Origin: Phycisphaeraceae bacterium
GTDB lineage: Bacteria > Planctomycetota > Phycisphaerae > Phycisphaerales > Phycisphaeraceae
Assembly (NCBI GenBank): GCA_029260695.1
Contig: JAJDCT010000053.1
Span: 1 to 7,623 of the forward strand
Direction of reading: 5' to 3'
DNA length: 7,623 nucleotides
Positions 1 to 5,630 of this stretch are shown here, in pieces. The translations under genes were made by a program, and so were the position numbers. Position 1 is the stretch's first letter. Every line of letters starts with the position of its first letter. A model generated the notes under the pieces. It did not search any database and was not told the DNA's origin. It saw only the letters and a program-made list of their open reading frames with translations.

Positions 1-528
1 CGGCGGGTGATCGAGGCCTGGGCCGGGCTGCGAAAACAGATCAAGAGCCGAGCCCGCCTGCTGATCGTCGGGCTGGCCCCCGAGGCACAGGCCGAGTTGG
101 CTACCTGTACAGCACGGCTGGGGATCGAATCCAGTGTCGCCCTGCATGGCTTTGCCGACGAGGACGACATCCCCGCATTGCTGCGGCTGGCGGACGTGCT
201 TGTGTACCCAAGCTTGTCTGAGGGGTTTGGCCTGCCGATCCTCGAAGCCTTCGCCGCCGGCACCGCGGTCATTACCAGCGACCGCACCAGCCTCCCGGAA
301 GTCGCCGGCGATGCGGCACAGATCGTCGATCCCGAGGACTTCAACACCATCAGCAAGGCCATGAACAAGCTCCTGACCGACCCGGTCTGCCGACGGGAAC
401 TGGTCCGGCGTGGGCTGTCCCAACTCAAACACTTCACCTGGCACCGGGCCGCCGAAGCGTTCGCCCTGGCCGTCGAGGCTGCCGCCGAAACAAGCCCACA
501 AACCCGTCGCCGCTCGCGGGCCGCCTGA
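1..528 (+). CDS. Glycosyltransferase family 4-type protein, C-terminal part (5' end outside window)
   Basis: The reading frame is open at the left edge (frame 1), so the true start lies upstream; a GTG at position 7 is internal. The visible 175 residues form the C-terminal nucleotide-sugar-binding half of a GT-B glycosyltransferase. There is a Rossmann strand (RLLIVGLAPE), then LHGFADEDDIPALLRLADV and YPSLSEGFGLPILEAFAAG, in which the two glutamates of the EX7E motif (about residues 74 and 82 from the window edge) normally contact the donor nucleotide-sugar. ITSDRTSLPEVAGDAA, typical of GT4 enzymes, follows. The family transfers a sugar from a nucleotide-sugar to a growing glycan at the cytoplasmic face of the membrane. 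The tail (last ~25 residues) is Ala/Arg-rich and probably disordered. The stop is 12 bases before the next glycosyltransferase gene, which suggests one operon. The exact donor and acceptor cannot be told from the sequence. Confidence 0.93.
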   Translation, partial: RRVIEAWAGLRKQIKSRARLLIVGLAPEAQAELATCTARLGIESSVALHGFADEDDIPALLRLADVLVYPSLSEGFGLPILEAFAAGTAVITSDRTSLPEVAGDAAQIVDPEDFNTISKAMNKLLTDPVCRRELVRRGLSQLKHFTWHRAAEAFALAVEAAAETSPQTRRRSRAA

Positions 529-540
529 CCTGATAACCCG

Positions 541-1845
541 ATGCACACACCCAAGCCACAAGCCGACGTCCTCTTCATCAGCGAGCAGCCGCTTTGGCCT
601 ATGGACCAGGGCTACCGCGTCCACGGCTGCAACATGGCTAGAGCGATGGCGGACAACGGCGTGTCTGTGAAAATGACAAGCCTTCGGCCGACCACTGGGT
701 GTGAACAGCCCTGGCTCACTGACATGCTGGTTGATTGGCCGGACGCTGATACCGCCGACCACCAGTCATTCCTGAAAGGCTGGGCCGGGCCGGGCGCAAA
801 ACTTCGGCACAAGCTCGCAAGCCATCAGGCGATCGATCCACAGGAACTGGCCGGGCTGATCCCGCTGATACACCAACTCAAACCCAAAGCGGTGATCGCT
901 TTAGGCCAGCACGGCCCGATCATGCTTCGTGGCCTGCGCAACACCTTCCCCGATGTGGCAAGTATCTGGTACGCCGCCGATGAGCCGGTGTCCTTTCAAC
1001 TTTCCTGCCTCCGTCGTGAGGGGATCACAGCCCTCACAAACCGTGTCTACCTCGCGGGCTTGTACGGCGGGTTGCAGACGCTCTTCGCCCGTGGCCTTGA
1101 CGGTGCGATCGGGGTCAGCCCGACCGATACGCGCCTGCTCAAGCACACCGCAGGCGTGCGCCAAGCCGTCACCATCCCAAACGGTGTGGACACCGACTAC
1201 TTCCAACCCAACCACGCCCGGCCGCAATCCTGTTCGCTGGTCTTCTGGGGCAGGCTGGACTTCGAACCTAACGCGGATGCCGTACGCTGGTTCGTCAAAC
1301 GCGTCTGGCCCCGCCTGCGTGCACGGCAGCCGCAGGCCCGCTGGAAGATCGTCGGCAAGAACGCTGGCACCCAAGTACGCCAGCTAGGTGATATCCCGGG
1401 TATCGAATTCGTCGGCGAGGTCCATGATATCCGCACCCACGCACACGGTGCAGCAGCCACGATCTTGCCGATGCGCTGTGGTGGTGGGATCAAGAACAAG
1501 CTCCTGGAAGCCGCCGCAATGAGCCTGCCGATCCTGGCGTCGCCCAAGGCCGTCAAAGGATTGACCTGGCCGCAGCACACCATGCCGGTGCGTCTATGCC
1601 GTGGCCCTGACGAATGGGTGTATCAGATCGAACGGGTCTGGTTCGACGGCGTGTTGTCCAACACACTCCGCCGCGATGCTCGGAACTGGGTCGTACGCCA
1701 GCACACCTGGCCTAATGCGGCCAAACAGTTGACCCGATTCCTTGAGGACCTCTCCGGGAAAACGTTTGCGGAGCACAAACCCACCGACACACACGAGTTG
1801 GACTTCGTGCCCATCAACACTCACCGCCTCAAGCAAGCGGCCTGA
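541..1845 (+). CDS. Glycosyltransferase, GT-B fold, resembling exosortase/PEP-CTERM-associated sugar transferases
   Basis: A 434-residue protein, close to full family length. The N-terminal acceptor half begins DVLFISEQPLWPMDQGYRVH (about 9-28), the usual first strand and glycine-containing loop. The C-terminal half carries GVSPTDTRLL (191-200), IPNGVDTDYFQP (212-223), GRLDFEPNADAVRWF (237-251), WKIVGKN (268-274), FVGEVHDIR (290-298) and GGGIKNKLLEAAAMSLPILA (314-333). The PNxDAVxWF and GGIKNKLLEA signatures are those of GT4-like transferases and recall the TIGR03087 group linked to exosortase polysaccharide loci. That link is from memory of the family, not from a search. Start: ATG 12 bases after the previous stop; no clear Shine-Dalgarno precedes it, so translation may be coupled. 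The last ~30 residues are polar and outside the fold. Predicted role: cytoplasmic or membrane-peripheral sugar addition in surface polysaccharide synthesis. Donor and acceptor unknown. Confidence 0.92.
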   Translation: MHTPKPQADVLFISEQPLWPMDQGYRVHGCNMARAMADNGVSVKMTSLRPTTGCEQPWLTDMLVDWPDADTADHQSFLKGWAGPGAKLRHKLASHQAIDPQELAGLIPLIHQLKPKAVIALGQHGPIMLRGLRNTFPDVASIWYAADEPVSFQLSCLRREGITALTNRVYLAGLYGGLQTLFARGLDGAIGVSPTDTRLLKHTAGVRQAVTIPNGVDTDYFQPNHARPQSCSLVFWGRLDFEPNADAVRWFVKRVWPRLRARQPQARWKIVGKNAGTQVRQLGDIPGIEFVGEVHDIRTHAHGAAATILPMRCGGGIKNKLLEAAAMSLPILASPKAVKGLTWPQHTMPVRLCRGPDEWVYQIERVWFDGVLSNTLRRDARNWVVRQHTWPNAAKQLTRFLEDLSGKTFAEHKPTDTHELDFVPINTHRLKQAA

Positions 1846-1857
1846 ACCGGAACCGAT

Positions 1858-2388
1858 ATGGCGTGGACATCAATGCATTTCGCGGTGGGCATGTGTGGCG
1901 GAGCGGCGGTGATGGCGGTCCCCTGCCTGATCCTGCGCCGCGGCTGGCGCCACATCCCCCTGGCCATGACACTCGGCGGGATCTGGGCCGTCATCCCGGA
2001 CTCGCCACGCCTCTGGCGTGAAGACTTTACCTCCCTGCCATTCGCAGCCACGTTGGGGGCCAAAGACTTCGAGCTTTGGCTGCACTCCATCGGCGACCTG
2101 TTCTTCTTTCACCGATCACTTGACGCCCAACCTAAAGAATTCGCTCTGTTGGGTCTGGTGATGATCATCGGTCTCTACAACCTCAGTCTCATCGGGATGT
2201 TGTGGCAGAACAGGCGTGCCAGACACCGTTTGGTTCGGCACCATGTCCAAGCCCACCACCAAACACCCACCGCCAACCTGACCGCTTCACCGCGATCTGG
2301 TAACCCTGCCGCACACTCGAATTCCGCCACGGATCCCCCCTCGGCCCCGGACAGCCCCCCGGTCATCGGACGCATCGGCTCGGGCTAA
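1858..2388 (+). CDS. Small multi-pass membrane protein of unknown function
   Basis: A 176-residue protein starting 12 bases after the preceding glycosyltransferase, so probably the last gene of that operon. Three hydrophobic segments are visible at about 7-26, 32-48 and 94-116. Between the second and third lies a conserved-looking, partly charged loop (IPDSPRLWREDF, then LHSIGDLFFFHRSLDAQPKE, about 75-94). The pattern of His7, the Pro-Asp at 47-48 and the HS...D...FHR segment faintly recalls YdjM/DUF457-type membrane proteins with metal-binding His/Asp residues. The match is weak and I would not assign activity from it. The C-terminal ~55 residues are rich in His, Pro, Ser and Asn and look disordered. 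Only a weak GGAA precedes the ATG. From context a role in export or modification of the glycan made by the two upstream transferases is possible but unproven. Confidence 0.8.
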   Translation: MAWTSMHFAVGMCGGAAVMAVPCLILRRGWRHIPLAMTLGGIWAVIPDSPRLWREDFTSLPFAATLGAKDFELWLHSIGDLFFFHRSLDAQPKEFALLGLVMIIGLYNLSLIGMLWQNRRARHRLVRHHVQAHHQTPTANLTASPRSGNPAAHSNSATDPPSAPDSPPVIGRIGSG

Positions 2389-2528
2389 GCCACCAAACCA
2401 ACCTTAAAAAGTTCTCCCAGCCCCCCTATATTTCCTAGGTTTCAGGGCGCTGTCGCGGTATATTTAACTGTGCGCCAAGTGTAGATTTTGTGCGTACGAT
2501 CGGCTGTTCGTTAAGGCACGCATACCAA

Positions 2529-2534
2529 GGAAGG
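2529..2534 (+). promoter_or_regulatory. Ribosome binding site deciding the start at 2544
   Basis: GGAAGG lies nine bases before the ATG at 2544. The same frame is open back to a GTG at 2490, but that codon has no purine-rich sequence before it. The 54 extra bases would also add residues with no resemblance to the domain, so the ATG is preferred. Confidence 0.6.
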
Positions 2535-2543
2535 CGGTGCGGC

Positions 2544-2840
2544 ATGGATAGCCCGCGAGGTGAGACTTGGAGGTTCAGCGTCCACTGCTCACAGGCAGAA
2601 CATGTGTACCTCGTCAAAGACTCCATGGTCGGCAAATCTTTGGAGTTGATGGTGCCGCAGGGCTTGGGCAACTGGGCCGTAGAAGCACGATTAATACCGG
2701 GGCGATACCGGATGACCTACTTCATCGCCGAAGGCACGACGTACTTCAACGGCGGATCGTTCGGGCTGACCGGCACTCGCCTGGGTGAACCCGACCCCGA
2801 TGTGATCGTCGAGCAGATGGAGCATCCCCTGCCCGCATGA
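2544..2840 (+). CDS. Small single-domain protein, possible CBM48/AMPK-type glycogen-binding fold
   Basis: A 98-residue protein without signal peptide or membrane segment, so cytoplasmic. The pattern is that of an all-beta early-set (E-set) domain: WRFSVHCSQAEHVYLVKDSM for the first strands, then a loop, then NWAVEARLIPGRYRMTYFIA followed by GTTYFNGG. In the CBM48/AMPK-beta family the equivalent segments read roughly 'v.f.....a..VyLvGdFN.W' and 'G.W...v.L.pG.Y.YkF.vdg'. The usual GDFNxW is replaced here by KDSMVGKS, so the classical sugar-contacting Trp of that motif is absent. The assignment to the fold is moderate; sugar binding is doubtful. It stands alone: about 155 bases after the glycan operon, and followed by a structured non-coding stretch. 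Alternative start GTG 2490 would give 116 residues. Function unknown. Confidence 0.68.
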   Translation: MDSPRGETWRFSVHCSQAEHVYLVKDSMVGKSLELMVPQGLGNWAVEARLIPGRYRMTYFIAEGTTYFNGGSFGLTGTRLGEPDPDVIVEQMEHPLPA

Positions 2841-2861
2841 CACACAAACCGCTCCCGCTTA

Positions 2862-2945
2862 CGAGCCGCGGACCGAGCCGACCCTTCTGACGAAATGTCA
2901 GAACACTCAAACACTGTTTGGGGCCTGGCAACCTCCGCGGCTCGG
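2862..2945 (+). repeat. Nested inverted repeat able to form a three-way or alternative RNA fold; possible terminator
   Basis: Positions 2862-2872 (CGAGCCGCGGA) pair perfectly over 11 bases with 2934-2944. Inside lie two perfect hairpins: 2885-2891 with 2897-2903 (TTCTGAC, 5-base loop) and 2908-2913 with 2915-2920 (CAAACA, 1-base loop on paper). A second copy of the GAGCC segment, CCGAGCCG at 2873-2880, can instead pair over 8 bases with 2938-2945. The two outer stems are therefore mutually exclusive. The element starts 21 bases after a stop codon and is followed by ATTTTGGTTT, so it may terminate the small upstream gene, or be a structured RNA or mobile repeat. Nothing in it matches a riboswitch class I recognise. 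Confidence 0.5.
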
Positions 2946-3053
2946 ATTTTGGTTTGGGGATCGGGCAGATTATAGAACTACATAATGAAAAGGGAGGCGC
3001 TACCCCCGGAAGGCCACGAAATAACCGCGACGGAGCAGGCAACTGATAGAATG

Positions 3054-3065
3054 GACTCCCGACCC
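3054..3065 (+). repeat. Left copy of inverted boundary motif
   Basis: GACTCCCGACCC here recurs exactly, in opposite orientation, at 4899-4910. Similarity continues loosely past the 12 bases (CTTATTCTCTC here, TTTTTCTTCTC there on the other strand). The motif runs into the tandem copies at 3060-3091. Short GACCCC/GGGGTC repeats of this sort are common beside REP-associated Y1 transposases; that link is from general knowledge, and no transposase gene is present here. Confidence 0.5.
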
Positions 3066-3091
3066 CTTATTCTCTCGACCCCTTATTCTCT
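3060..3091 (+). repeat. Perfect 16-base tandem duplication
   Basis: CGACCCCTTATTCTCT occurs twice head to tail (3060-3075 and 3076-3091) with no mismatch. The unit shares its GACCCC core with the motif at 3054-3065 and with the palindrome at 3128-3148, so the three belong to one repeat family clustered at the end of the accessory island. Two copies without a spacer do not make a CRISPR array. Confidence 0.85.
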
Positions 3092-3127
3092 CCCTCCAAA
3101 GACTACTCATCGCTGGCTACTCCGTCA

Positions 3128-3148
3128 AAACGGGGTCTGACCCCGTTT
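3128..3148 (-). terminator. Perfect 21-base palindrome, candidate terminator of the - strand genes
   Basis: AAACGGGGTC at 3128-3137 and GACCCCGTTT at 3139-3148 are perfect reverse complements around a single T. The palindrome sits about 29 bases downstream of the stop codon of the - strand orphan gene. Read on the - strand, its second arm ends in a run of four T (GTTTTGACGG), a weak U-tract. It can serve as a bidirectional terminator, but the same GGGGTCTGACCCC core is also typical of mobile REP-like repeats, so it may be a repeat remnant that only incidentally stops transcription. Confidence 0.5.
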
Positions 3149-3176
3149 CTTTCCCCTACAATTCTGGACACTCCGG

Positions 3177-3653
3177 TTAAGAATAACCCACAAATATGTC
3201 TTTTAGGGTATTAGATTCATCAAAATATAAATACAGCATAGTTGATCTTATACTTTGGCCGTCATATACAACAATAACTTTGCCATATGGGAAAACACTT
3301 GGATAGGTCCATCCTAGCGCATCCCACTGAGAGTTGGTACTTACAGAACTATAGCTTATCTTGCTACGTATTGGGCCATCTTCAACATGCTGCCATATCC
3401 AATAATACTCACCGTCGTTATCTTCGACAATCCCAATATTAATATATTCATTGTCAGCAATAGTATTCAGTACTTGCGATTCTGGTAGGCCGAGGGTAAG
3501 GCCATCGTAGCTTTCGACTCTTATTGCGTATTCATGCTTATGCCCCCCTATCAGAAGTAATAACAACCCTATAATTAGCGGTATGATTAATATGGAGCCC
3601 ACAATAAGCCAACGATGGGATGCATATTTTTTATTATTGTTACAGCAATTCAT
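3177..3653 (-). CDS. AT-rich orphan protein with one N-terminal membrane anchor
   Basis: A 158-residue protein. The N-terminus (MNCCNNNKKYASHRW) is polar and positively charged, followed by one long hydrophobic helix at about 15-36. This gives a membrane anchor with the C-terminal ~120 residues probably outside. That part begins with a segment like the start of BamE/SmpA-type domains (YDGLTLGLPESQVLNTI, about 49-65). It ends with LYLYFDESNTLKDIFVGYS, a strand pair of the kind seen at the end of such domains; this is a weak pattern match only. The gene lies 46 bases downstream of the RHS fragment on the same strand, has no clear Shine-Dalgarno, and is far more AT-rich than the flanking genes. 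Its place right after an RHS tip is where immunity genes are usually found, so an immunity role is a reasonable but untested guess. I do not recognise the family. Confidence 0.72.
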   Translation of the reverse strand: MNCCNNNKKYASHRWLIVGSILIIPLIIGLLLLLIGGHKHEYAIRVESYDGLTLGLPESQVLNTIADNEYINIGIVEDNDGEYYWIWQHVEDGPIRSKISYSSVSTNSQWDALGWTYPSVFPYGKVIVVYDGQSIRSTMLYLYFDESNTLKDIFVGYS

Positions 3654-3699
3654 AGCAATAATCTATTTTGTATGATGTTGGTTGTGTTTCGCCTGTTTT

Positions 3700-4941
3700 T
3701 TAGAACGCTCGATCCATTGCTCTTCCTATAGCTTTTTGTATCAATTCTTTTTCTCCCGCACTCATTTTCCGACCTTTTTTACATGGGTCTTTGCATCCTT
3801 CAGTGCAATCTCCGCCTGCACTGGCGATTTTACGCCCATTCTTATTGGCAGCCAAGTCTTCCCAGCTAAATCCGGTTGTACTGTTGTCGATAATTTCGTT
3901 GGCAACGCCTGCTGCCCATGAGGTAAGACCGCCACATTGTTTGTCTACTTCACAGGCTACCCTGCAATGATTGTACTTGTCTGCCCCGCCGGGATAATTT
4001 GCCGGTGCAGTAACTTTATTATTTTCTTCGCGTTTAACACGTACAGCACACAATACATATGCCATTGCCTTATTATATGTATCCCAAAATGATTTTCCGT
4101 ACGGGTCATAATATCGAGTGGGGCGGCTACTTACATATTGATACACATTCATATTATCAAAGTACTCTAGTGGGTCACGTTGCATAAACCTCCCTAATGT
4201 CGGGTGCAGCATCCTTGCCCGATTATAGATCAACCCACCCCGCGTCCCGAACTCCTCATCGTGGAACAGGCCCTGGTGGCCGATGGGGTTGATGCCCCAG
4301 GGCATGGTGCCGAAGCTGGCGGCGTTCTTGTCCATCCGGCGAGACAACAGCGTTGGGCTATGGACCCACGGGTCGTTGCTGCCGGCGCTGCGATAGACCG
4401 TTCGTTGGCCGTAGGGCGTGTACTCGTAGCGCTCGACCAGCGGGGTGATGTTGAAGGCGGCAAGTGTGGTTTCGATCAGGCCCAGCACGTTGAAGTTGGC
4501 GTCCTGCAAAACGACGTATGTGCTGATCTCAGTCTCTGACTCGTCGGGGATGTCACGCACGCGGATCTGGCAGAGCTCATCGATGTACTGCAAGCCCCAG
4601 GTGAACTCCTGGACCCAGAAGTCGCTGCCGTTGCGGATTTCGATGATCGATTGACCGTCGTAGTAATAGTGATAAGTGCAGTCGAGGTCGGCCGAGTTGG
4701 AGATCGCCTTGACGGTACGTCGGCCCAGGCCGTCGTAAGCCATGGTGGCGAGGATAGAGCCGACGCTGTAGCCCTCGGTCTGTAAGGCATCGCGGTAGGC
4801 GTGCTCAACTTTAACCAGGCGGTTCCAGGCGTCGTAGGTGAACTTGTATCGGCCGTCATATTCGAGGTTGCCGGCTGCGTCGTACTTGAGAAGAAAAAGG
4901 GTCGGGAGTCGATATTGGCTTTGCCGGAAAATGCGGCCCAT
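3700..4941 (-). CDS. Truncated RHS/YD-repeat protein with RHS-associated core and unknown cysteine-rich C-terminal tip
   Basis: 413 residues, much shorter than complete RHS proteins (commonly over 1000). YD-repeat sequence starts abruptly at KYDAAGNLEYDG (about 19-30) and TYDAWNRLVKVEH (35-47). The RHS core is clear: VERYEYTPYGQR (169-180), GLIYNRARMLHPTLGRFMQR (236-255), DPLEYFDNMNVYQYVSSRP (256-274), YYDPYGKS (277-284). After DPYG comes a 131-residue tip (283-413; about 3703-4095) with two evenly spaced Cys groups, C326-x3-C330-x5-C336 and C379-x3-C383-x3-C387, plus NHCRVAC and FSWEDLAANKNG. I cannot name this tip; polymorphic RHS proteins often carry toxins here. There is no signal peptide. 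The first ~17 residues are unlike RHS and come from a repeat sequence. An AAGGA seven bases before the ATG makes translation possible, so this may be an expressed orphan tip rather than a dead remnant. DNA turns AT-rich near 4190-4210. Confidence 0.85.
   Translation of the reverse strand: MGRIFRQSQYRLPTLFLLKYDAAGNLEYDGRYKFTYDAWNRLVKVEHAYRDALQTEGYSVGSILATMAYDGLGRRTVKAISNSADLDCTYHYYYDGQSIIEIRNGSDFWVQEFTWGLQYIDELCQIRVRDIPDESETEISTYVVLQDANFNVLGLIETTLAAFNITPLVERYEYTPYGQRTVYRSAGSNDPWVHSPTLLSRRMDKNAASFGTMPWGINPIGHQGLFHDEEFGTRGGLIYNRARMLHPTLGRFMQRDPLEYFDNMNVYQYVSSRPTRYYDPYGKSFWDTYNKAMAYVLCAVRVKREENNKVTAPANYPGGADKYNHCRVACEVDKQCGGLTSWAAGVANEIIDNSTTGFSWEDLAANKNGRKIASAGGDCTEGCKDPCKKGRKMSAGEKELIQKAIGRAMDRAF
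4899..4910 (-). repeat. Right copy of inverted boundary motif, inside the RHS frame
   Basis: Read on the - strand this is GACTCCCGACCC, identical to 3054-3065. It encodes part of the non-RHS stretch SQYRLPTLFLL at residues 8-18 of the truncated RHS protein. The YD-repeat homology starts directly after it. This makes it the apparent junction between foreign RHS sequence and the DNA beside ybaB. Confidence 0.5.
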
Positions 4942-4992
4942 TTTTCGATCCTTGTTCAGCTAGACGAGTGACGTTGAAGTTGATCCCTGCCC

Positions 4993-5367
4993 CTACGCTC
5001 CACCGCCTATCAACCCTTCGAGCCCGGGCAGGTCCATCCCCCCGGTCAGCTTGGACATCTCCTGACGGACCAGTTCCTGGGCCCGACGCATGGCTTCGTT
5101 GGTCGCAGACACGATCAGTTCCTCGATCATCTGCTTATCGGTGTCTGAACCTTCCCCTGCAAGCGAAACGATCATCCCACGGTCAAGCTCGACGTTCATC
5201 ACCTGCATCTTCCCGTTGACGACCACACGGACCGCCCCCGCGCCGGCGTCGGCCTCAGCGGTCAGCTTCGCAAGCTCCTCCTGCATCTGCGCCATCTTTT
5301 CACGCATCTCGTCGGCGTTGCCCAATAGCCCCGCCAGGTTTTTTAGGTTCTTCATCTGATCAAACAC
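4993..5367 (-). CDS. ybaB: YbaB/EbfC-family nucleoid-associated protein
   Basis: 124 residues, near the usual family length of about 100-115. The N-terminal helix DEMREKMAQMQEELAKLTAE (about 19-38) is the characteristic coiled segment. GAGAVRVVVNGKMQVMNVEL follows (42-61), the beta-strand region, then the second helix with IEELIVSATNEAMRRAQELV and the C-terminal SKLTGGMDLPG. Family members form tweezer-like dimers that bind DNA and act as small nucleoid proteins in the cytoplasm. Start: GTG at 5367, with GGAG seven bases before it; an ATG five codons in is the alternative but lacks such a site. ybaB usually sits between dnaX and recR. Here neither is adjacent: upstream is a divergent secreted protein and 51 bases downstream is the RHS fragment. 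The C-terminus ends in a glycine-rich tail (LIGGGA). Confidence 0.95.
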   Translation of the reverse strand: MFDQMKNLKNLAGLLGNADEMREKMAQMQEELAKLTAEADAGAGAVRVVVNGKMQVMNVELDRGMIVSLAGEGSDTDKQMIEELIVSATNEAMRRAQELVRQEMSKLTGGMDLPGLEGLIGGGA

Positions 5368-5423
5368 GGCTTCGCTCCATTCTGCCTGGGTTCTACCTCC
5401 CAGATGATAGCTTCTCAGCAGAG

Positions 5424-5429
5424 ATTATA
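5424..5429 (-). promoter_or_regulatory. Candidate -10 box for ybaB
   Basis: On the - strand the sequence reads GATCTATAATCTCTG, an exact TATAAT about 56 bases before the GTG start, predicting a leader of about 50 bases. No good -35 hexamer is seen 16-18 bases upstream, so the call rests on the -10 box and its position. Confidence 0.45.
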
Positions 5430-5584
5430 GATCGAACCAAGTCGCCCCGTCTGGGCCACCCTACCCTCCCAAGATGGAATCACCCGGGCCACCAGGAGTA
5501 CCCGAATTGTCTAACCCACACATCCGGACACCAGTTTCCCCTGTAAAAAACCAGGTCGGGGCCTCAAATCGGTCAGGCTTGGGC

Positions 5585-5590
5585 TATAAT
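5585..5590 (+). promoter_or_regulatory. Candidate -10 box for the secreted EEP-family protein
   Basis: An exact TATAAT lies 40 bases before the ATG at 5631, giving a predicted leader of about 34 bases. No clear -35 is seen at the right spacing (CCTCAA at 5562-5567 is poor), so an activator may be needed. The leader includes the purine-rich GGAGAAGGA at 5613-5621, nine bases before the start codon, a good ribosome binding site. Confidence 0.55.
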
Positions 5591-5630
5591 TACAGCAACC
5601 ATACGATCTTCCGGGAGAAGGATACTCAAT

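Larger units (their letters stand above)
2841..3176. other. Non-coding stretch between convergent genes, rich in short repeats
   Basis: About 335 bases without a credible gene lie between the convergent small + strand gene and the - strand orphan. It contains, in order, the nested inverted repeat at 2862-2945, a plain stretch to about 3050, the motif copy at 3054-3065 with the 16-base tandem duplication at 3060-3091, and the palindrome at 3128-3148. Open frames crossing it on the - strand overlap the upstream coding gene and look like none of the known families. Confidence 0.7.
3054..4912. mobile_element. Candidate transferred RHS-tip module bounded by inverted short repeats
   Basis: The segment holds the repeat cluster on the left, the AT-rich orphan gene, the RHS fragment, and the reverse-oriented motif copy on the right. 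The outer genes on both sides are GC-rich, while about 3177-4190 is strongly AT-rich (about 27-45% GC in rows counted by eye). Recognisable RHS sequence begins immediately inside the right motif copy. No transposase or integrase is encoded and no target-site duplication was found, so this is an inferred element, perhaps moved by recombination at repeats or by a transposase acting in trans. Confidence 0.35.

Noticed and set aside
901..1374. Long open frame on the - strand
   Set aside because: It lies wholly opposite the well-supported glycosyltransferase at 541-1845. It has no recognisable domain and is the usual shadow in GC-rich DNA.
2459..2464. TATATT as a -10 box for the small gene at 2544
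   Set aside because: No suitable -35 lies at 16-18 bases and the region is locally AT-rich, so it is too weak to list as a feature.
2490..2543. Earlier GTG start for the small CBM48-like gene
   Set aside because: No ribosome binding site precedes it, while GGAAGG stands nine bases before the ATG at 2544.
2717..3042. Open frames on the - strand across the end of the small gene and the gap
   Set aside because: Arg/Pro/Ser-rich translations with no domain, overlapping the 2544-2840 gene and the structured repeat; no start signals.
3060..3091. Start of a CRISPR array
   Set aside because: The two 16-base units abut with no spacer, and no further copies or cas genes are seen.
3682..3921. + strand frame with Phe-rich translation
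   Set aside because: It is antisense to the RHS tip, has no ribosome binding site, and arises from the AT-rich composition.
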